A DNA stretch of 64,000 nt from Pseudomonas marginalis (GCF_008692035.1 NZ_VTFG01000001.1:1550001-1614000), one strand, 5' to 3'; numbered from the stretch's first letter, positions 18,366 to 28,582 are shown. Numbers and translations are program-made. The notes: a model not told the origin generated them from the sequence alone.

Positions 18366-19561
18366 GCCTGCGGGTCGAACAGAGCTTCAGCCAACTGCTG
18401 CATGAAGCCTTCGTCAGCCTGCGCACCCTGGGCAAGCGCTCGGTGCTGGCCCTGCTGGGCATCGTCATCGGCAGTTCGTCGGTGGTGGCGCTGATCAATA
18501 TCGGCCATAACGCGGCGGTGGATGCCGCGATGATTTTCAAGGACATGGGCACCGACACCCTGGTCGCCCAGTTCCCTCCCAAGGGCAGCAGCACGGTCCC
18601 CGCGCCCGCGAGGCTCGACCTGGATGCCGTGCGCCAGGCCGTGCCGGGCATTGCCCATATCGGCGCGCTGACCTTGTTCAGCGGGCCCATCGTGTTCCAT
18701 GGCCGTACCACTAACGCCAACCTCGTCGGCAGCACACCGGACATCCAGGCGGCGATGCGCCTGGTGGTACGGCAGGGGCGCTTCCTGTCGAGCTTCGACG
18801 CCAACGAAACCTATGGCGTGATCGGTGACCAACTGGCCCAGGCCCTCGGAGCGCCGGGCGATCCGCTGCAACTGGGCGACCGCGTGCGCATCAACGACTA
18901 CCTGTTCCTGGTGGTGGGCATTCTGCAGAACCAGCCCAGGGCAATGCTGATGCCGGTACAGGCCAACGAGTCGTTGTTCATTCCCGCCGAAGGCATGCGC
19001 CGCATCCATGCCATGCCGCAGATCGGCAATGTGATTATCCGCGCCGCGCCCGGCCAGGACATGGAACACATTGCCACTGAAGCCGCCAGCGCCTTGCAGA
19101 CCCAACTCACCGACCACACGGTCGACATCCAGGTGCCCCAGCAAATGATCGACGGCATGACCCGGCAAAGCCGCACCTTCGCCTACCTGCTGCTGGCCCT
19201 CGGTGCCATTTCCCTGGTCGGCGGCGGCGTAGGCGTGATGAATGTGATGCTGATGAACGTGTCGGAACGCCGTCGTGAGATCGGCATTCGCATGGCCCTG
19301 GGCGCTCGCCAGCGCGACATCCGCAACCTGTTCCTGCTCGAAGCCGTCACCCTCACCGCCGTCGGCGCGCTGTGCGGTGCGGTACTTGGCATGACCGCCG
19401 CCTGGCTCTATGCCTGGCTGTCGGGCTGGCTATTCGACCTGGCCGTCGCCGCCCTGCCCCTGGGCGTGGGCAGTACGTTGCTGGTGGGCTTGTTCTTTGG
19501 CATCTACCCGGCGGTGTCGGCCTCACGGTTGCAGCCGGTGGAGGCCTTGCGCGATGAGTAA
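18362..19561 (+). CDS. ABC transporter permease (MacB/FtsX type)
   Basis: A 399-aa inner-membrane protein with the MacB topology. One hydrophobic segment lies near residues 25-45, a periplasmic domain spans about 45-270, and three C-terminal helices belong to the FtsX domain (about 280-395, including GGGVGVMNVMLMNVSERRRE). It drives mechanical export of a periplasmic or membrane substrate through the TolC-type channel. Its TGA overlaps the next start (19554-19561). Confidence 0.92.
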
Positions 19562-21032
19562 ATGGCTGGGGTTGCTCGTGTTGATCAGCCTGCACGGCAT
19601 GGCCGCCGAGGTGGTCATCAAGCCGTCGGCCCCCAGCAGCACCCGCAGCGGTTACGACCGGGGCGTGTCCTTGAATGCCCAGGTCACCAGCATGACCCTG
19701 GGTGACGCCGTGTACCTGGGCCTGCGCAACAACCCGGCAATCCGCAGCGCCTACCTGCAACGGGTGGCGCAGAAGTTCGACCTGCGCGTCGCCGAAGACG
19801 TGTTCAACCCCAAGCTCACCCTTAACAGCTATTACCGCAGCACCCGTGGCTCCCAGGACAGTGCGCGCAATGCCAACGTGGCGCCGGCCACCAGCTTGCT
19901 CAGTGAGTACGGCACCCGCCTGAGCATGGCCTGGACCCAGCAGCTGAACAACGCCGACCGCGCCGGCCGCTACCGCAGCGACGGCCTCGACCTGGCGATC
20001 ATCCAGCCGTTGATGCGCGGCGCCGGCTGGGACGCCACCACCGCACCGTTGCGCCTGGCGCGCCTGTCGGAGCAGGCCAACCGCCTGAACCTCAAGGCGA
20101 CCGTGGCGCAGACCATCAGCCAGATCATCGCCACCTACCGCGAACTGCTGCGGGCCCAGGAGCAACTGAGCATCGTACAGGACGCCCTCAAGCGCTCCGG
20201 CACCTTGCTGGAGGTGAACAAAGCCTTGATCAGCGCCGGGCGCATGGCCGAATTCGAGATCGTGCAGACCGAAGCCGATATCGCCACCCAGCAACTGGGC
20301 GTCGAAGAAGCGCAGAACCAACTGGACACCAACCGCCTGGCCTTGCTGCGCCTGCTGGCCCTGGACCTGTCGACGCCGATTCGCGCCACCGAAGCCCTGG
20401 AGGCCAAGCCCATGCAGATCGACAAACGCCAGGCCTTCAACCTGGCGCAGACCCAGCAACCGGAATACCTCGCCGCCCTGCTCGGCAGCCAGCAGGCCGA
20501 CCTCAACCTGGTGATCGCCAAGGACTCCGGGCGCTGGCAGGTGGACCTGGTGGCCGGCGCAAACCAGATACGCGACGCCTACAATAACGACGGCGGCAGC
20601 ACCAACAACCGGACCTGGGACAGCTACGCCGGGGTGCAGGTGCAGATCCCCATCGGCGACATCAGCACGCGCCAGGCCGAAGTGCGCGCGCGGGTCAATG
20701 TGGAGGACCAGGAGATCCGCATCACCGACGCCCGCCAGGAACTGGAACGCAACGTCAACGACGTGGTACGCGACCTCGGCACCCGCTGGCGCCAGTATGA
20801 AATCTCCCAGCGCGCGGTGGAGTTGTCGCGGCGCAAGATCGAGATCGAACGCGAGAAACTCAGCGCCGGGCGCTCCACCAACTTCCAGGTGCTGAGCTTC
20901 GAGACCGACCTGCGCAATGCCGAAAACGCGCAGCTCAACGCCCTGATCGCTTATTTGAACGCCCAGACCCAGCTCGACTTGACCCTGGGCATGACGCTGG
21001 AAAGTTGGGAAATCGCCCTCAATGACTACTAA
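19554..21032 (+). CDS. TolC-family outer-membrane efflux protein
   Basis: A 492-aa protein with a short signal peptide (MSKWLGLLVLISLHGMAA, cleavage near residue 18). Two OEP-type repeats follow, rich in long coiled helices (e.g. residues 180-240 and 390-460), and no lipobox is seen. It forms the outer-membrane duct of the export complex. The start at 19554 overlaps the permease gene by 8 nt. A 5' extension in the same frame is inside the permease gene and is rejected. Confidence 0.9.
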   Translation: MSKWLGLLVLISLHGMAAEVVIKPSAPSSTRSGYDRGVSLNAQVTSMTLGDAVYLGLRNNPAIRSAYLQRVAQKFDLRVAEDVFNPKLTLNSYYRSTRGSQDSARNANVAPATSLLSEYGTRLSMAWTQQLNNADRAGRYRSDGLDLAIIQPLMRGAGWDATTAPLRLARLSEQANRLNLKATVAQTISQIIATYRELLRAQEQLSIVQDALKRSGTLLEVNKALISAGRMAEFEIVQTEADIATQQLGVEEAQNQLDTNRLALLRLLALDLSTPIRATEALEAKPMQIDKRQAFNLAQTQQPEYLAALLGSQQADLNLVIAKDSGRWQVDLVAGANQIRDAYNNDGGSTNNRTWDSYAGVQVQIPIGDISTRQAEVRARVNVEDQEIRITDARQELERNVNDVVRDLGTRWRQYEISQRAVELSRRKIEIEREKLSAGRSTNFQVLSFETDLRNAENAQLNALIAYLNAQTQLDLTLGMTLESWEIALNDY

Positions 21033-22263
21033 TCGAAAACGCCTGCTGGGCGTCGCATTGATTCTGCTGCTGGCCGGCGCGGGGCTGGCCCTGCGCAGCC
21101 CCGCAGAAGGCCCGGCCGGCGCCACCGAACAATGGCTGGCCGTCAAGCCCGACCCGCTGGTGCACCAGATCGGCCTGGTGGGCAAGATAGAACCCGACAC
21201 CACCCTCACCCTCACGGCGCCGTTCGACGGTAACGTGCAGGCCAATCTGGTGGAGCAAGGCCAGCGGGTCGAGGCTGGCCAGGTGCTGTTGCGCATGGAC
21301 CCGGCCACCCTTGAGGTGCAGTTGCGCGACGCCCTCTCCGCCCAGCTCAAGGCCCGCCGCGCCGTGCAAGAGCTGCAGGACTGGGACAGCGGCCCCACCG
21401 TCAGCCGTGCGCGCCGCAGCCTGCGCACCGCCGAGATGACCGCCGGCAACACCCAACGCAAACTCACCGAAAGCGAAAACCTGTTCAAGCGCGGCATCAT
21501 CCCGCGCAATGAGCTGGACGACCTCAAGCAACAGGCTCAGCAACAGCAACTGGACCTCGCCTCCGCCCGCAGCGAACTGCAACAGGCCCTCGACCAGGGC
21601 AAGGGCGAATACCGCCAGATCGCCGACATGGAACTGACCAACGCCACGGTGAAATACGAGGCCTTGCGTACCCTGCTCGCAGGCAAGGAGGTGAAGGCGC
21701 CGTTCTCCGGCATCGTGGTGCCCGCCCCCGGCAACAATACGCCCCAAAGCGGCAACACCAACGCGCCGATTCAGGCCGGCAGCAAGGTCAGCCAGGGCCA
21801 GGTGCTGTTCGGCCTGGCCAATATCGAGCGGCTGAAAATCGTCGCCAAGGTGTCTGAGCTGGACATCAACCAGCTGCACCAAGGCCAGGCGGTGGAAGTG
21901 CTGGGCGATGGTTTTGACGGGGAACGGTTGAGCGGCTCGGTGAGCGTGGTCAGCGGCCTGGCGATTGCCAGCGACAGCCAGGGCAGCGCGCAGTTTCCGG
22001 TGACGTTGTCGATCCCCAGGCTGACCCCGCAACAGTTGCAGCGGGTGCGCCTGGGGATGAGTGCGCGGTTGACCATCGTCACTTACAACAATGCGCAGGC
22101 GATAGTGATTCCGAGCGAGGCGATCCAGGCGGACAGGACGGTGGAGTATCGAGAAGCGATGGATAAGCCGGTGGAGCGGGTGAAGGTGACTACCGGGCAA
22201 TCGACGCCGCAGGGGGTGGAAGTGTTCGGCCTAAAACCCGGTTTCGTAAAGACCTCAAGATAA
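21022..22263 (+). CDS. HlyD/MacA-family periplasmic adaptor
   Basis: A 413-aa membrane-fusion protein. An N-terminal membrane anchor (residues about 6-23) is followed by a first lipoyl half (GNVQANLVEQGQRVEAGQVL), a long coiled-coil hairpin (about 105-200), a second lipoyl half (VKAPFSGIVVP) and beta-barrel domains. It links the ABC permease to the TolC-like channel. It overlaps the tolC-like gene by 11 nt. A REPIN lies 12 nt after its stop. Confidence 0.92.
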   Translation: MTTNRKRLLGVALILLLAGAGLALRSPAEGPAGATEQWLAVKPDPLVHQIGLVGKIEPDTTLTLTAPFDGNVQANLVEQGQRVEAGQVLLRMDPATLEVQLRDALSAQLKARRAVQELQDWDSGPTVSRARRSLRTAEMTAGNTQRKLTESENLFKRGIIPRNELDDLKQQAQQQQLDLASARSELQQALDQGKGEYRQIADMELTNATVKYEALRTLLAGKEVKAPFSGIVVPAPGNNTPQSGNTNAPIQAGSKVSQGQVLFGLANIERLKIVAKVSELDINQLHQGQAVEVLGDGFDGERLSGSVSVVSGLAIASDSQGSAQFPVTLSIPRLTPQQLQRVRLGMSARLTIVTYNNAQAIVIPSEAIQADRTVEYREAMDKPVERVKVTTGQSTPQGVEVFGLKPGFVKTSR

Positions 22264-22275
22264 ATGGAGATCCCC

Positions 22276-22342
22276 TGTGGGAGGGGTTGCCCGTTCTGTC
22301 CCTTAACTGACCGGCATTGGGGCTTGCCCCCTCCCACATTTA
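22276..22342. repeat. REPIN (degenerate REP doublet)
   Basis: Two inverted REP units: TGTGGGAGGGGTTGCCC starting at 22276 and GGGGCTTGCCCCCTCCCACA ending at 22339, separated by about 30 nt. The right unit touches the stop codon of the minus-strand FAD gene (22340-22342). Confidence 0.8.
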
Positions 22343-23734
22343 GAAATGCGCCAACTTCAATGCCAAGGCCTTGGCCTGAAGCGCCACATCCGTCACCGCC
22401 GTGCTCTCCCACCACATCCCGCGCAACGGCGGGCCCATGGCGAACAATCGCATGCTGACCTGGCCCTGGGCATCCAGCACGGCGCCGCACGTGTCCGCCG
22501 CAATCCCCAACGCCAGCGGCCCCGGCCTGATCAGCCCGCGCTTGAGCAACTGCTGCGGCAACGGCCGGGCCACGCGGCGCCAGTCGTATTCGATGCCGCT
22601 GGAGTTGATCAGCGCCGCTCCCGATACCAGGCTGACCACCTGTTCGCCACGGTAACGCAAGCGAATGGTCACGCCCTCGCCCGAGGGCTCCAGCCCCTTG
22701 AACGACGCCGCGCGAATGCGCAACCGCCCTTGCTCATGCAGCCGGGCCACCAACTGGGCACTCAACGGCGGCGAGCGGTGGTGATGGCTTTCCCACCAGG
22801 GCCGCACATGCCGCACGAACTGGCGTTTCTCGCCCTCGCTGGCCTGGCTCCACAGCCGGCCGATATGGGCGCGCACCGTGTCCAATGGCGCCTGCCAATC
22901 GATGCCCTGCGCCAATGCCAGGCGGCATTGACGCCGCACCTCGCGCAGCAGTTGTCGCGGGCTGCGCAAGGCGTGGTCGGCAGCGAGGAAATCGTCCCAG
23001 CCCGGCGGTTGCCGGCGCACATGGGGCAACAAGCCGTGGCGTGAAAACACCTCGATGGGCCCACGGTGCCCGGCCTGTTCCAGGGACACCACGGCGTCGA
23101 CCATGGTCAACCCGGAGCCGATGATCAGCACCGGCGCCTGCGGGTCGATCCGGGTCATGGCCTGCACGTCCCAGGGGTCCACGGCGGCGGCGTTCAAGCC
23201 GCTGGACTGGGTCTGCGGCGTGCGTGCCGCCGGGAACATGCCGGTGGCCAACACCGCCTGGGCGCCGCGCAGTTGCTGGCCGTTGTCGAGGGTCAGCAAC
23301 ACTGAATCGTCGCCGACCTGCAGGTCGACGACTTCGGCGCGGATATGCTCGACGGTGGACGCCGACAACGCCTTGGCCTCAGCCAGCCGTTGCTGCGCAT
23401 ACAGGCCAAAAATCCCGCGTGGCGGGAACAGTTCGCTGATGGGCACGTGTTGCTGGTCCGACTCGGGCCAACCGCCGGCACCGATGTAGGCGGTCAGCCA
23501 TTGGGTCAGGTCATCGGCGTTGTCCGGGTCGACGCTCATGCGCGCCGCGTTGCCGTTCAAGGTGTGGCCCAGTTCGACGGCGCTGTAGGCCTCGCCACGG
23601 CCGAGTTCGGCGCGCGGTTCGATCACCAGGATCCGGCGCTGCCCAGGCCGGCGCAGCAGTTGCACCGCCAGCATCGTGCCGCTCAGGCCGCCGCCGATGA
23701 TCAGCACATCAGCGTTGCGGAGGGATTCAGTCAT
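22340..23734 (-). CDS. FAD/NAD(P)-binding protein (YdhS-like)
   Basis: A 464-aa flavoprotein. The N-terminal dinucleotide-binding motif is VLIIGGGLSGTMLAV (residues about 9-23), and a second Rossmann motif is VLIIGSGLTMVDAVVSLEQ near residue 205. It resembles the FAD-NAD(P)-binding family of uncharacterised oxidoreductases (E. coli YdhS type). I prefer ATG 23734 over ATG 23740 because AAAGG is better spaced. It lies 12 nt downstream of the importer ATPase gene and is the last gene of that operon. It may supply redox chemistry on the imported compound. Confidence 0.82.
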   Translation of the reverse strand: MTESLRNADVLIIGGGLSGTMLAVQLLRRPGQRRILVIEPRAELGRGEAYSAVELGHTLNGNAARMSVDPDNADDLTQWLTAYIGAGGWPESDQQHVPISELFPPRGIFGLYAQQRLAEAKALSASTVEHIRAEVVDLQVGDDSVLLTLDNGQQLRGAQAVLATGMFPAARTPQTQSSGLNAAAVDPWDVQAMTRIDPQAPVLIIGSGLTMVDAVVSLEQAGHRGPIEVFSRHGLLPHVRRQPPGWDDFLAADHALRSPRQLLREVRRQCRLALAQGIDWQAPLDTVRAHIGRLWSQASEGEKRQFVRHVRPWWESHHHRSPPLSAQLVARLHEQGRLRIRAASFKGLEPSGEGVTIRLRYRGEQVVSLVSGAALINSSGIEYDWRRVARPLPQQLLKRGLIRPGPLALGIAADTCGAVLDAQGQVSMRLFAMGPPLRGMWWESTAVTDVALQAKALALKLAHF

Positions 23735-23746
23735 GCACATTCGCCT

Positions 23747-24514
23747 TTACTGTTTACCCAGATAAATATCGTGCAAGTCGCCCCGCGCCAACAGCTCGGC
23801 GGCGCTGCCACTCAAGGCCACGCGCCCAGTATCCAGCACGTAGCCCTGGGACGCATAGTTGAGCGCGACGTTGATGTTCTGCTCGGCGATCAGGAAGCTC
23901 ACCTGCTGCTCGCGGTTGAGCTGCGCGACGATCTCGAAGATCTCCTGCACGATCATAGGCGCCAAACCCATGGACGGCTCGTCGAGCAGTACCAAAGTAG
24001 GACGGGTCATCAACGCGCGGCCGATGGCGACCATTTGCTGCTCGCCGCCGGACGTCAGGCCGGCGCGGGTGTGGCGCTTGGTCTTGAGCCGCGGGAACCA
24101 GGCGTAGATGCGCTCCAGGTCCTGTTCCATGGCCTTGCGGCTCAGGCGCCGGACAAAGCCGCCGCTGCGCAGGTTGTCTTCGACGCTGAGCTGGCCGAAG
24201 ACATGGCGGCCTTCCAGCACATGCACCATGCCCTGGCGCACACGCTGGCTGGGGTCGACGCCGGCCAGGTCGACGCCCGCGTATTCGATCACGCCCCGGC
24301 TGACTTCGGCGCGCTCGGCACGCACCAGCCCGGAGATCGCCTTGAGGGTGGTGCTCTTGCCGGCGCCATTGGCCCCCAGCAGGGCGACGATGGCGCCCTT
24401 GGGCACGCTCAGCGACACCCCGGCCACGGCGAGGATCGCGCCGTCGTAGATCACTTCAATATCGTTGACCGTCAACAACGACGGGCGCGTGGCTTCGCTG
24501 GCGAGCTGGCTCAT
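23747..24514 (-). CDS. Branched-chain-amino-acid-type ABC importer ATPase (LivF-like)
   Basis: A 255-aa nucleotide-binding subunit. Walker A is GANGAGKST, the signature is LTSGGEQQMVAIGRAL (with T before SGG) and Walker B is LVLLDEPSMGLAP. The LivF-type MGLAP signature after Walker B is clear. It lies 3 nt after the substrate-binding protein gene. It is one of two ATPases in a five-component HAAT-family importer. Confidence 0.93.
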   Translation of the reverse strand: MSQLASEATRPSLLTVNDIEVIYDGAILAVAGVSLSVPKGAIVALLGANGAGKSTTLKAISGLVRAERAEVSRGVIEYAGVDLAGVDPSQRVRQGMVHVLEGRHVFGQLSVEDNLRSGGFVRRLSRKAMEQDLERIYAWFPRLKTKRHTRAGLTSGGEQQMVAIGRALMTRPTLVLLDEPSMGLAPMIVQEIFEIVAQLNREQQVSFLIAEQNINVALNYASQGYVLDTGRVALSGSAAELLARGDLHDIYLGKQ

Positions 24515-24517
24515 GAT

Positions 24518-25858
24518 TTATTCATCCCCGGTGCAGGTGCGTGGCGTCAGGCCTTTTTCCTTGGCGAACGCCGCGGATTTTTCATCGATCAGCGGGCGCA
24601 ACAGGGCGCGGTCGGCGGCGATCCAGTCGCTGATCAGCGTCCAGTGGGCGCCGTCCCATTGCTGCACGCGCGCCGAGCCGCCGCCTTCGTGGTCGCGGCA
24701 CGACAGCTTGAGGTTCTGCATCAGGCCCAGGTAGCCCATATCCTTCAAGCGCGCGTCATCGATATTCAGGTGTTCCAGGCCCCAGCGGCCTTCTTCGCCA
24801 TTGAGCGGACGCTTGCCGAACCTGGCCTGGCCGGTGCGGATCGCTTCCACGGCCACGGCGGCGTTCACCAGGCCGGAGTTGTAGTAGACGCTGCCGAAAT
24901 TCTTCAGGTCCTTGAGGTCGCTGTGGCCCTTGTCGAGGATGTATTGCTTGAGGCGCTTGTGGATCTCGAAATCCGCACCTGCCGGGTAAGGCGTGAGCGC
25001 CAGGTAGCCCTTGGCGGCGGCGCCTGCGGGCAATACGTCTTCGCTGGAGCTGGCCCAGATGTCGCCGATGATATGGTCCACCGGGAAGCCGAAGCGTGCG
25101 GCGGTTTTCACCGCCACCGGGGTGGACACGCCCCAGGTGCGCAGGAACACCCAATCCGGGTTGGCCTGGCGTACCTGGCGCCATTGCGCGGACTGCTCAT
25201 TGCCCGGATCGGCCACCGGAATCTGGATGTTTTCAAAACCGTATTTTTCCGCCAGCAATTTCAGCGGGCCAAGGGTTTCGCGACCGTAGGCCGAGTCGTG
25301 GTAGACCGTGGCGATCTTCTTGCCCTTGAGTTTGTCGAAGCCGCCTTCGCGCTGGGCGATGTAGTTCACCAGGGTCGACGCCTCGCTGTAGAACGTCAGC
25401 ATCACCGGGAAGTTGTACGGGAACACGGTGCCGTCGGTGGCTTCGGTGCGACCGTAGCCGAGGGTGATCAGCGGGATCTTGTCCACCTCTGCCCTTTCGC
25501 TGAGCGCATAGGCCGCCGGTGCGCCGTTGGGCTGGTACACCGCGACCGGCGCGCCATCCAGGCCGTTCTTGAAGCGCTCGTAGCACTCGATGCCTTTCTC
25601 CGCCGTCCACTCGGTCTCGCATTCCTGCCACACCAGCTTGACGCCATTGATGCCGCCTTCGACCTCGTTGATATAACGCAGGTAGTCGATCATCCCGGCC
25701 CACACCTGCACGCCGCTGGAGGCGTAGGCACCCACCCGGTAGGTGGCCAGGGGAAAGAACTGCTGGTCGGCCGAGGCTACCGCCTGGGGCACGGCACCGG
25801 CCAGGGCAGCCAGCGCGAAGGCGGCGCCGGCCAGGGAGCGTTTCAAGGATGCACGCAT
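24518..25858 (-). CDS. ABC importer periplasmic substrate-binding protein
   Basis: A 446-aa periplasmic binding protein of the Leu/Ile/Val-type (Peripla_BP_6) superfamily. The signal peptide spans residues 1-29 (MRASLKRSLAGAAFALAALA..., cleavage near AVASA-DQ). At 446 aa it is longer than classical LivJ/K (about 370 aa), as in clusters that take up larger or aromatic ligands. The ligand is unknown; the neighbouring SfnB-like and monooxygenase genes suggest an organosulfur compound, which is inference only. Confidence 0.88.
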   Translation of the reverse strand: MRASLKRSLAGAAFALAALAGAVPQAVASADQQFFPLATYRVGAYASSGVQVWAGMIDYLRYINEVEGGINGVKLVWQECETEWTAEKGIECYERFKNGLDGAPVAVYQPNGAPAAYALSERAEVDKIPLITLGYGRTEATDGTVFPYNFPVMLTFYSEASTLVNYIAQREGGFDKLKGKKIATVYHDSAYGRETLGPLKLLAEKYGFENIQIPVADPGNEQSAQWRQVRQANPDWVFLRTWGVSTPVAVKTAARFGFPVDHIIGDIWASSSEDVLPAGAAAKGYLALTPYPAGADFEIHKRLKQYILDKGHSDLKDLKNFGSVYYNSGLVNAAVAVEAIRTGQARFGKRPLNGEEGRWGLEHLNIDDARLKDMGYLGLMQNLKLSCRDHEGGGSARVQQWDGAHWTLISDWIAADRALLRPLIDEKSAAFAKEKGLTPRTCTGDE

Positions 25859-25876
25859 AGGGATTCTCTTATTCAG

Positions 25877-26926
25877 TCAGAAACGTAGGGGCCACTGACG
25901 CAGCCGGTCACGGAGGTTGTACAACAGGCGAATCAAGCCCTCGGGCTCCTTGATCAGGAACACGATGATCAACACGCCAAAAATGATTTTCTGCAGGTTT
26001 TGCAACTGCCCCGCGTCCACCGAGCCACCGAACAACGCCTGCCCGGCATGGCTGAGGAAGATCGGCAGCAAACTGATGAATGCCGCGCCGACGAAGTTGC
26101 CGGCAATGCTGCCCATGCCGCCGATAATGATGATGAACAGGATCTGGAAGGAGCGGTTGATATCGAAGCTGCTGGCGCTGGCCGTGCCCAGGTAGGCAAA
26201 CGCCCACAACGCGCCGGCGATGCCGAGGTAGAACGAGCTGACCGCAAACGCCAGGCGCTTGTAGCGCACCACCGGGATACCGACCACGGCGGCGGCGGTG
26301 TCCATGTCGCGGATCGCCATCCAGTTGCGGCCCACCTGGCTGCGCACCAGGTTGACCGCGGCCCAGGTCAACAACAGCACCGTGACCAGGGTCAGCCAGT
26401 AGCGGCCCAGCGGCGTGTTGAGGTCATGGCCGAACAACGCCAGCTTCGGTGCCGAAATGGTCCCGGACGAGCCGTAGTTGTAGAACCAGGGGAATTTGAC
26501 GAACAGCCACTCCAGGAAAAACTGCGCGGCCAGCGTGGTGACCATCAGGTAGAAGCCCTTGATCCGCGAGCTGGGCAAGCCAAACAGCAACCCGACCACG
26601 GCGCTGATGATCCCACCGCCGAGCAGCGCCACCGGCAGGCCCAGCTCAGGCAGGCGCAGTAAAAACCCATAGGTGGCGAACGCCCCAACCGCCATGAAGC
26701 CGGCTGCGCCCACCGAGGTTTGCCCGGTATAGCCGGTGAGTAAATTCAGGCCCAGCCCGGCCAGGGACAGCACCAGGAACGGGATGAGGATCGCGTTGAG
26801 CCAATAGTCATTGCCCCACAGCGGCACCACGATAAACGCCAGCGCCAGCAGGCCGAGCAGGCTCCAGGGCACGCGCCGCTGGACCAGCAGCAAGGGGGCG
26901 GTGTGTTCAGCAACAGGGATCGACAT
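25877..26926 (-). CDS. Branched-chain-amino-acid-type ABC importer permease (LivM-like)
   Basis: A 349-aa inner-membrane permease with about ten hydrophobic segments. The family region GYTGQTSVGAAGFMAVGAF near residue 68 and the EAA-like loop near RDMDTAAAVVGIPVVRYK are visible. I chose ATG 26926 (MSIPVAEHTAPLL), because the 35-residue upstream extension lies inside the preceding permease gene. It sits between the LivH-like gene (4-nt gap) and the binding-protein gene (18-nt gap). Confidence 0.92.
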   Translation of the reverse strand: MSIPVAEHTAPLLLVQRRVPWSLLGLLALAFIVVPLWGNDYWLNAILIPFLVLSLAGLGLNLLTGYTGQTSVGAAGFMAVGAFATYGFLLRLPELGLPVALLGGGIISAVVGLLFGLPSSRIKGFYLMVTTLAAQFFLEWLFVKFPWFYNYGSSGTISAPKLALFGHDLNTPLGRYWLTLVTVLLLTWAAVNLVRSQVGRNWMAIRDMDTAAAVVGIPVVRYKRLAFAVSSFYLGIAGALWAFAYLGTASASSFDINRSFQILFIIIIGGMGSIAGNFVGAAFISLLPIFLSHAGQALFGGSVDAGQLQNLQKIIFGVLIIVFLIKEPEGLIRLLYNLRDRLRQWPLRF

Positions 26927-26930
26927 GCTT

Positions 26931-27812
26931 TCAGACTCGCTCGATGGCGCGCTCGCCGAACAGGCCGGCGGGACGGATATACAGGAAGGACAACGCCAGG
27001 ACATAGGCGAACCACGGCGTGATACCACCACCGATCAGCGGGCCGATATACACCTCGGCGAGGTTCTCCGCAGCGCCGACAATCAGCCCGCCGACAATCG
27101 CCCCGCCAATCGAGGTGAAGCCGCCGATGATCAACACCGGCAAGGCCTTGAGCACCACCAGCGACAGCGAAAACTGCACGCCCTGGCGCGCCCCCCACAA
27201 CAACCCCGCCACCAGCCCGACGATGCCGGCCACCGCCCAGACGATCTGCCAGATGCGGTTGAGGTTGATGCCGATGGACAGCGCCGCCGTGGTGTCATCC
27301 GCCACCGCGCGCAGCGACACGCCGATACGGGTCTTGTTGAACAGCAGCGCCAGCACCGTCACCAGCACCACGGCCACGGCCGCGGCGATCAGGTCGAACT
27401 GGCTGAGCATCAGCGGCCCGACGAACAGCGGTACATCGTCGATGCCCAGGTCCAGGGCGCGCACCTGCGAGCCCATCACGCCCTGGGCCAGGCCTTCGAT
27501 AATGAACGACAGGCCCAGCGTCGCCATGAACAACGTGATCTGCGAGCGGTTCACCAGCGGCCGCAGCACCAGGCGCTCGATGAGCAAGGCGCCGACGATC
27601 ATCACGATCACCGTCAACAGCAACGCCAGGGCAAACGGCACGCCCTGGTCGTGCAGGCTGACGAAGGTCAGCGCGGCAAACAGCAGCATCGAGCCCTGGG
27701 CAAAATTGAACACGCCGCTGGCCTTGTAGATCAGCACGAAGCCGATCGCGACCAGGGAATACATGGTGCCGGCGAGCAGGCCGCCGAGCAGGGTTTCGAA
27801 GAAGAACGTCAT
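26931..27812 (-). CDS. Branched-chain-amino-acid-type ABC importer permease (LivH-like)
   Basis: A 293-aa inner-membrane permease with eight or so hydrophobic segments. It has the LivH-type start LLGGLLAGTMYSLVAIGFVL and the loop RAVADDTTAALSIGINLNR (EAA-like). Its ATG overlaps the stop of the LivG-like gene by 1 nt (TGATG), showing tight coupling. It is the membrane partner of the LivM-like protein. Confidence 0.93.
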   Translation of the reverse strand: MTFFFETLLGGLLAGTMYSLVAIGFVLIYKASGVFNFAQGSMLLFAALTFVSLHDQGVPFALALLLTVIVMIVGALLIERLVLRPLVNRSQITLFMATLGLSFIIEGLAQGVMGSQVRALDLGIDDVPLFVGPLMLSQFDLIAAAVAVVLVTVLALLFNKTRIGVSLRAVADDTTAALSIGINLNRIWQIVWAVAGIVGLVAGLLWGARQGVQFSLSLVVLKALPVLIIGGFTSIGGAIVGGLIVGAAENLAEVYIGPLIGGGITPWFAYVLALSFLYIRPAGLFGERAIERV

Positions 27813-28582
27813 CAGTGCGTCACTCCCAGGTAGGCCGCGATCACCTCGGGATTGGCCTGCACCTCGGCAGGGGTGCCGTCGCCGACCTTGCGCCCGTAGT
27901 CGAGCACCACCACATGGTCGGACAGCCCCATGACCACGCCCATGTCGTGTTCGATCAACACCACGGTGGTGCCGAGGTCGCGGTTCACGTCGGCGACAAA
28001 GCGCGCCATTTCCTGTTTTTCCTCGGCGTTCATGCCGGCCATGGGTTCGTCCAGCAGCAACAGGCTGGGCCCGGCGATCAATGCACGGCCCAGCTCCACA
28101 CGCTTTTGCAGGCCATAGGACAGGTTGCCCACCAGCACATCGCGGTAGGCTTGCAGCTCCAGGAACTCGAGGATGCCCTGGGCCCGCAGTCGGAAGGCTT
28201 CGGCTTCACGGCGTGCGCGGGGCAAGCCGAGGGCCTGTTCGATAAAGCTGGTGCGCATATGCCGCGACAGGCCGGTGAGGATGTTGTCGAGCACACTCAT
28301 TTTCTTGAACAGGGCGTTGTTCTGGAAGGTACGGCCAATGCCTCGACGCGCGGCGCCCAGCGGGTCGATACGCTGGAAATGCTGCGCCTCGAACACGATC
28401 TCGCCGGCATCGAAGCGATACACGCCGTTGAGGACGTTGAGCAATGAACTCTTGCCGGCACCGTTGGGCCCGATCAACGCGCAGATTTCCCCGCGCGCCA
28501 CCTCGAACGACAGCCCATTGATCGCCTTGACGCCCTTGAACGACAGCGAGATGTCCCGCACCTGGAGAATGGCTTGGCTCAT
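27812..28582 (-). CDS. Branched-chain-amino-acid-type ABC importer ATPase (LivG-like)
   Basis: A 256-aa nucleotide-binding subunit. Walker A is GPNGAGKSS, the signature region is LSYGLQKRVELGRALI (LSYG, as in LivG), and Walker B is LLLLDEPMAGMN. The C-terminal segment typical of LivG (GTPAEVQANPEVIAAYLG) is present. ATG 28582 overlaps the stop of the AMP-ligase-like gene by 4 nt, so an upstream start at 28612 is rejected. Confidence 0.93.
   Translation of the reverse strand: MSQAILQVRDISLSFKGVKAINGLSFEVARGEICALIGPNGAGKSSLLNVLNGVYRFDAGEIVFEAQHFQRIDPLGAARRGIGRTFQNNALFKKMSVLDNILTGLSRHMRTSFIEQALGLPRARREAEAFRLRAQGILEFLELQAYRDVLVGNLSYGLQKRVELGRALIAGPSLLLLDEPMAGMNAEEKQEMARFVADVNRDLGTTVVLIEHDMGVVMGLSDHVVVLDYGRKVGDGTPAEVQANPEVIAAYLGVTH

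Noticed and set aside
23345..25888. An 847-codon plus-strand frame antisense to the importer operon
   Set aside because: It covers three well-supported minus-strand genes and its translation shows only high-GC shadow composition.
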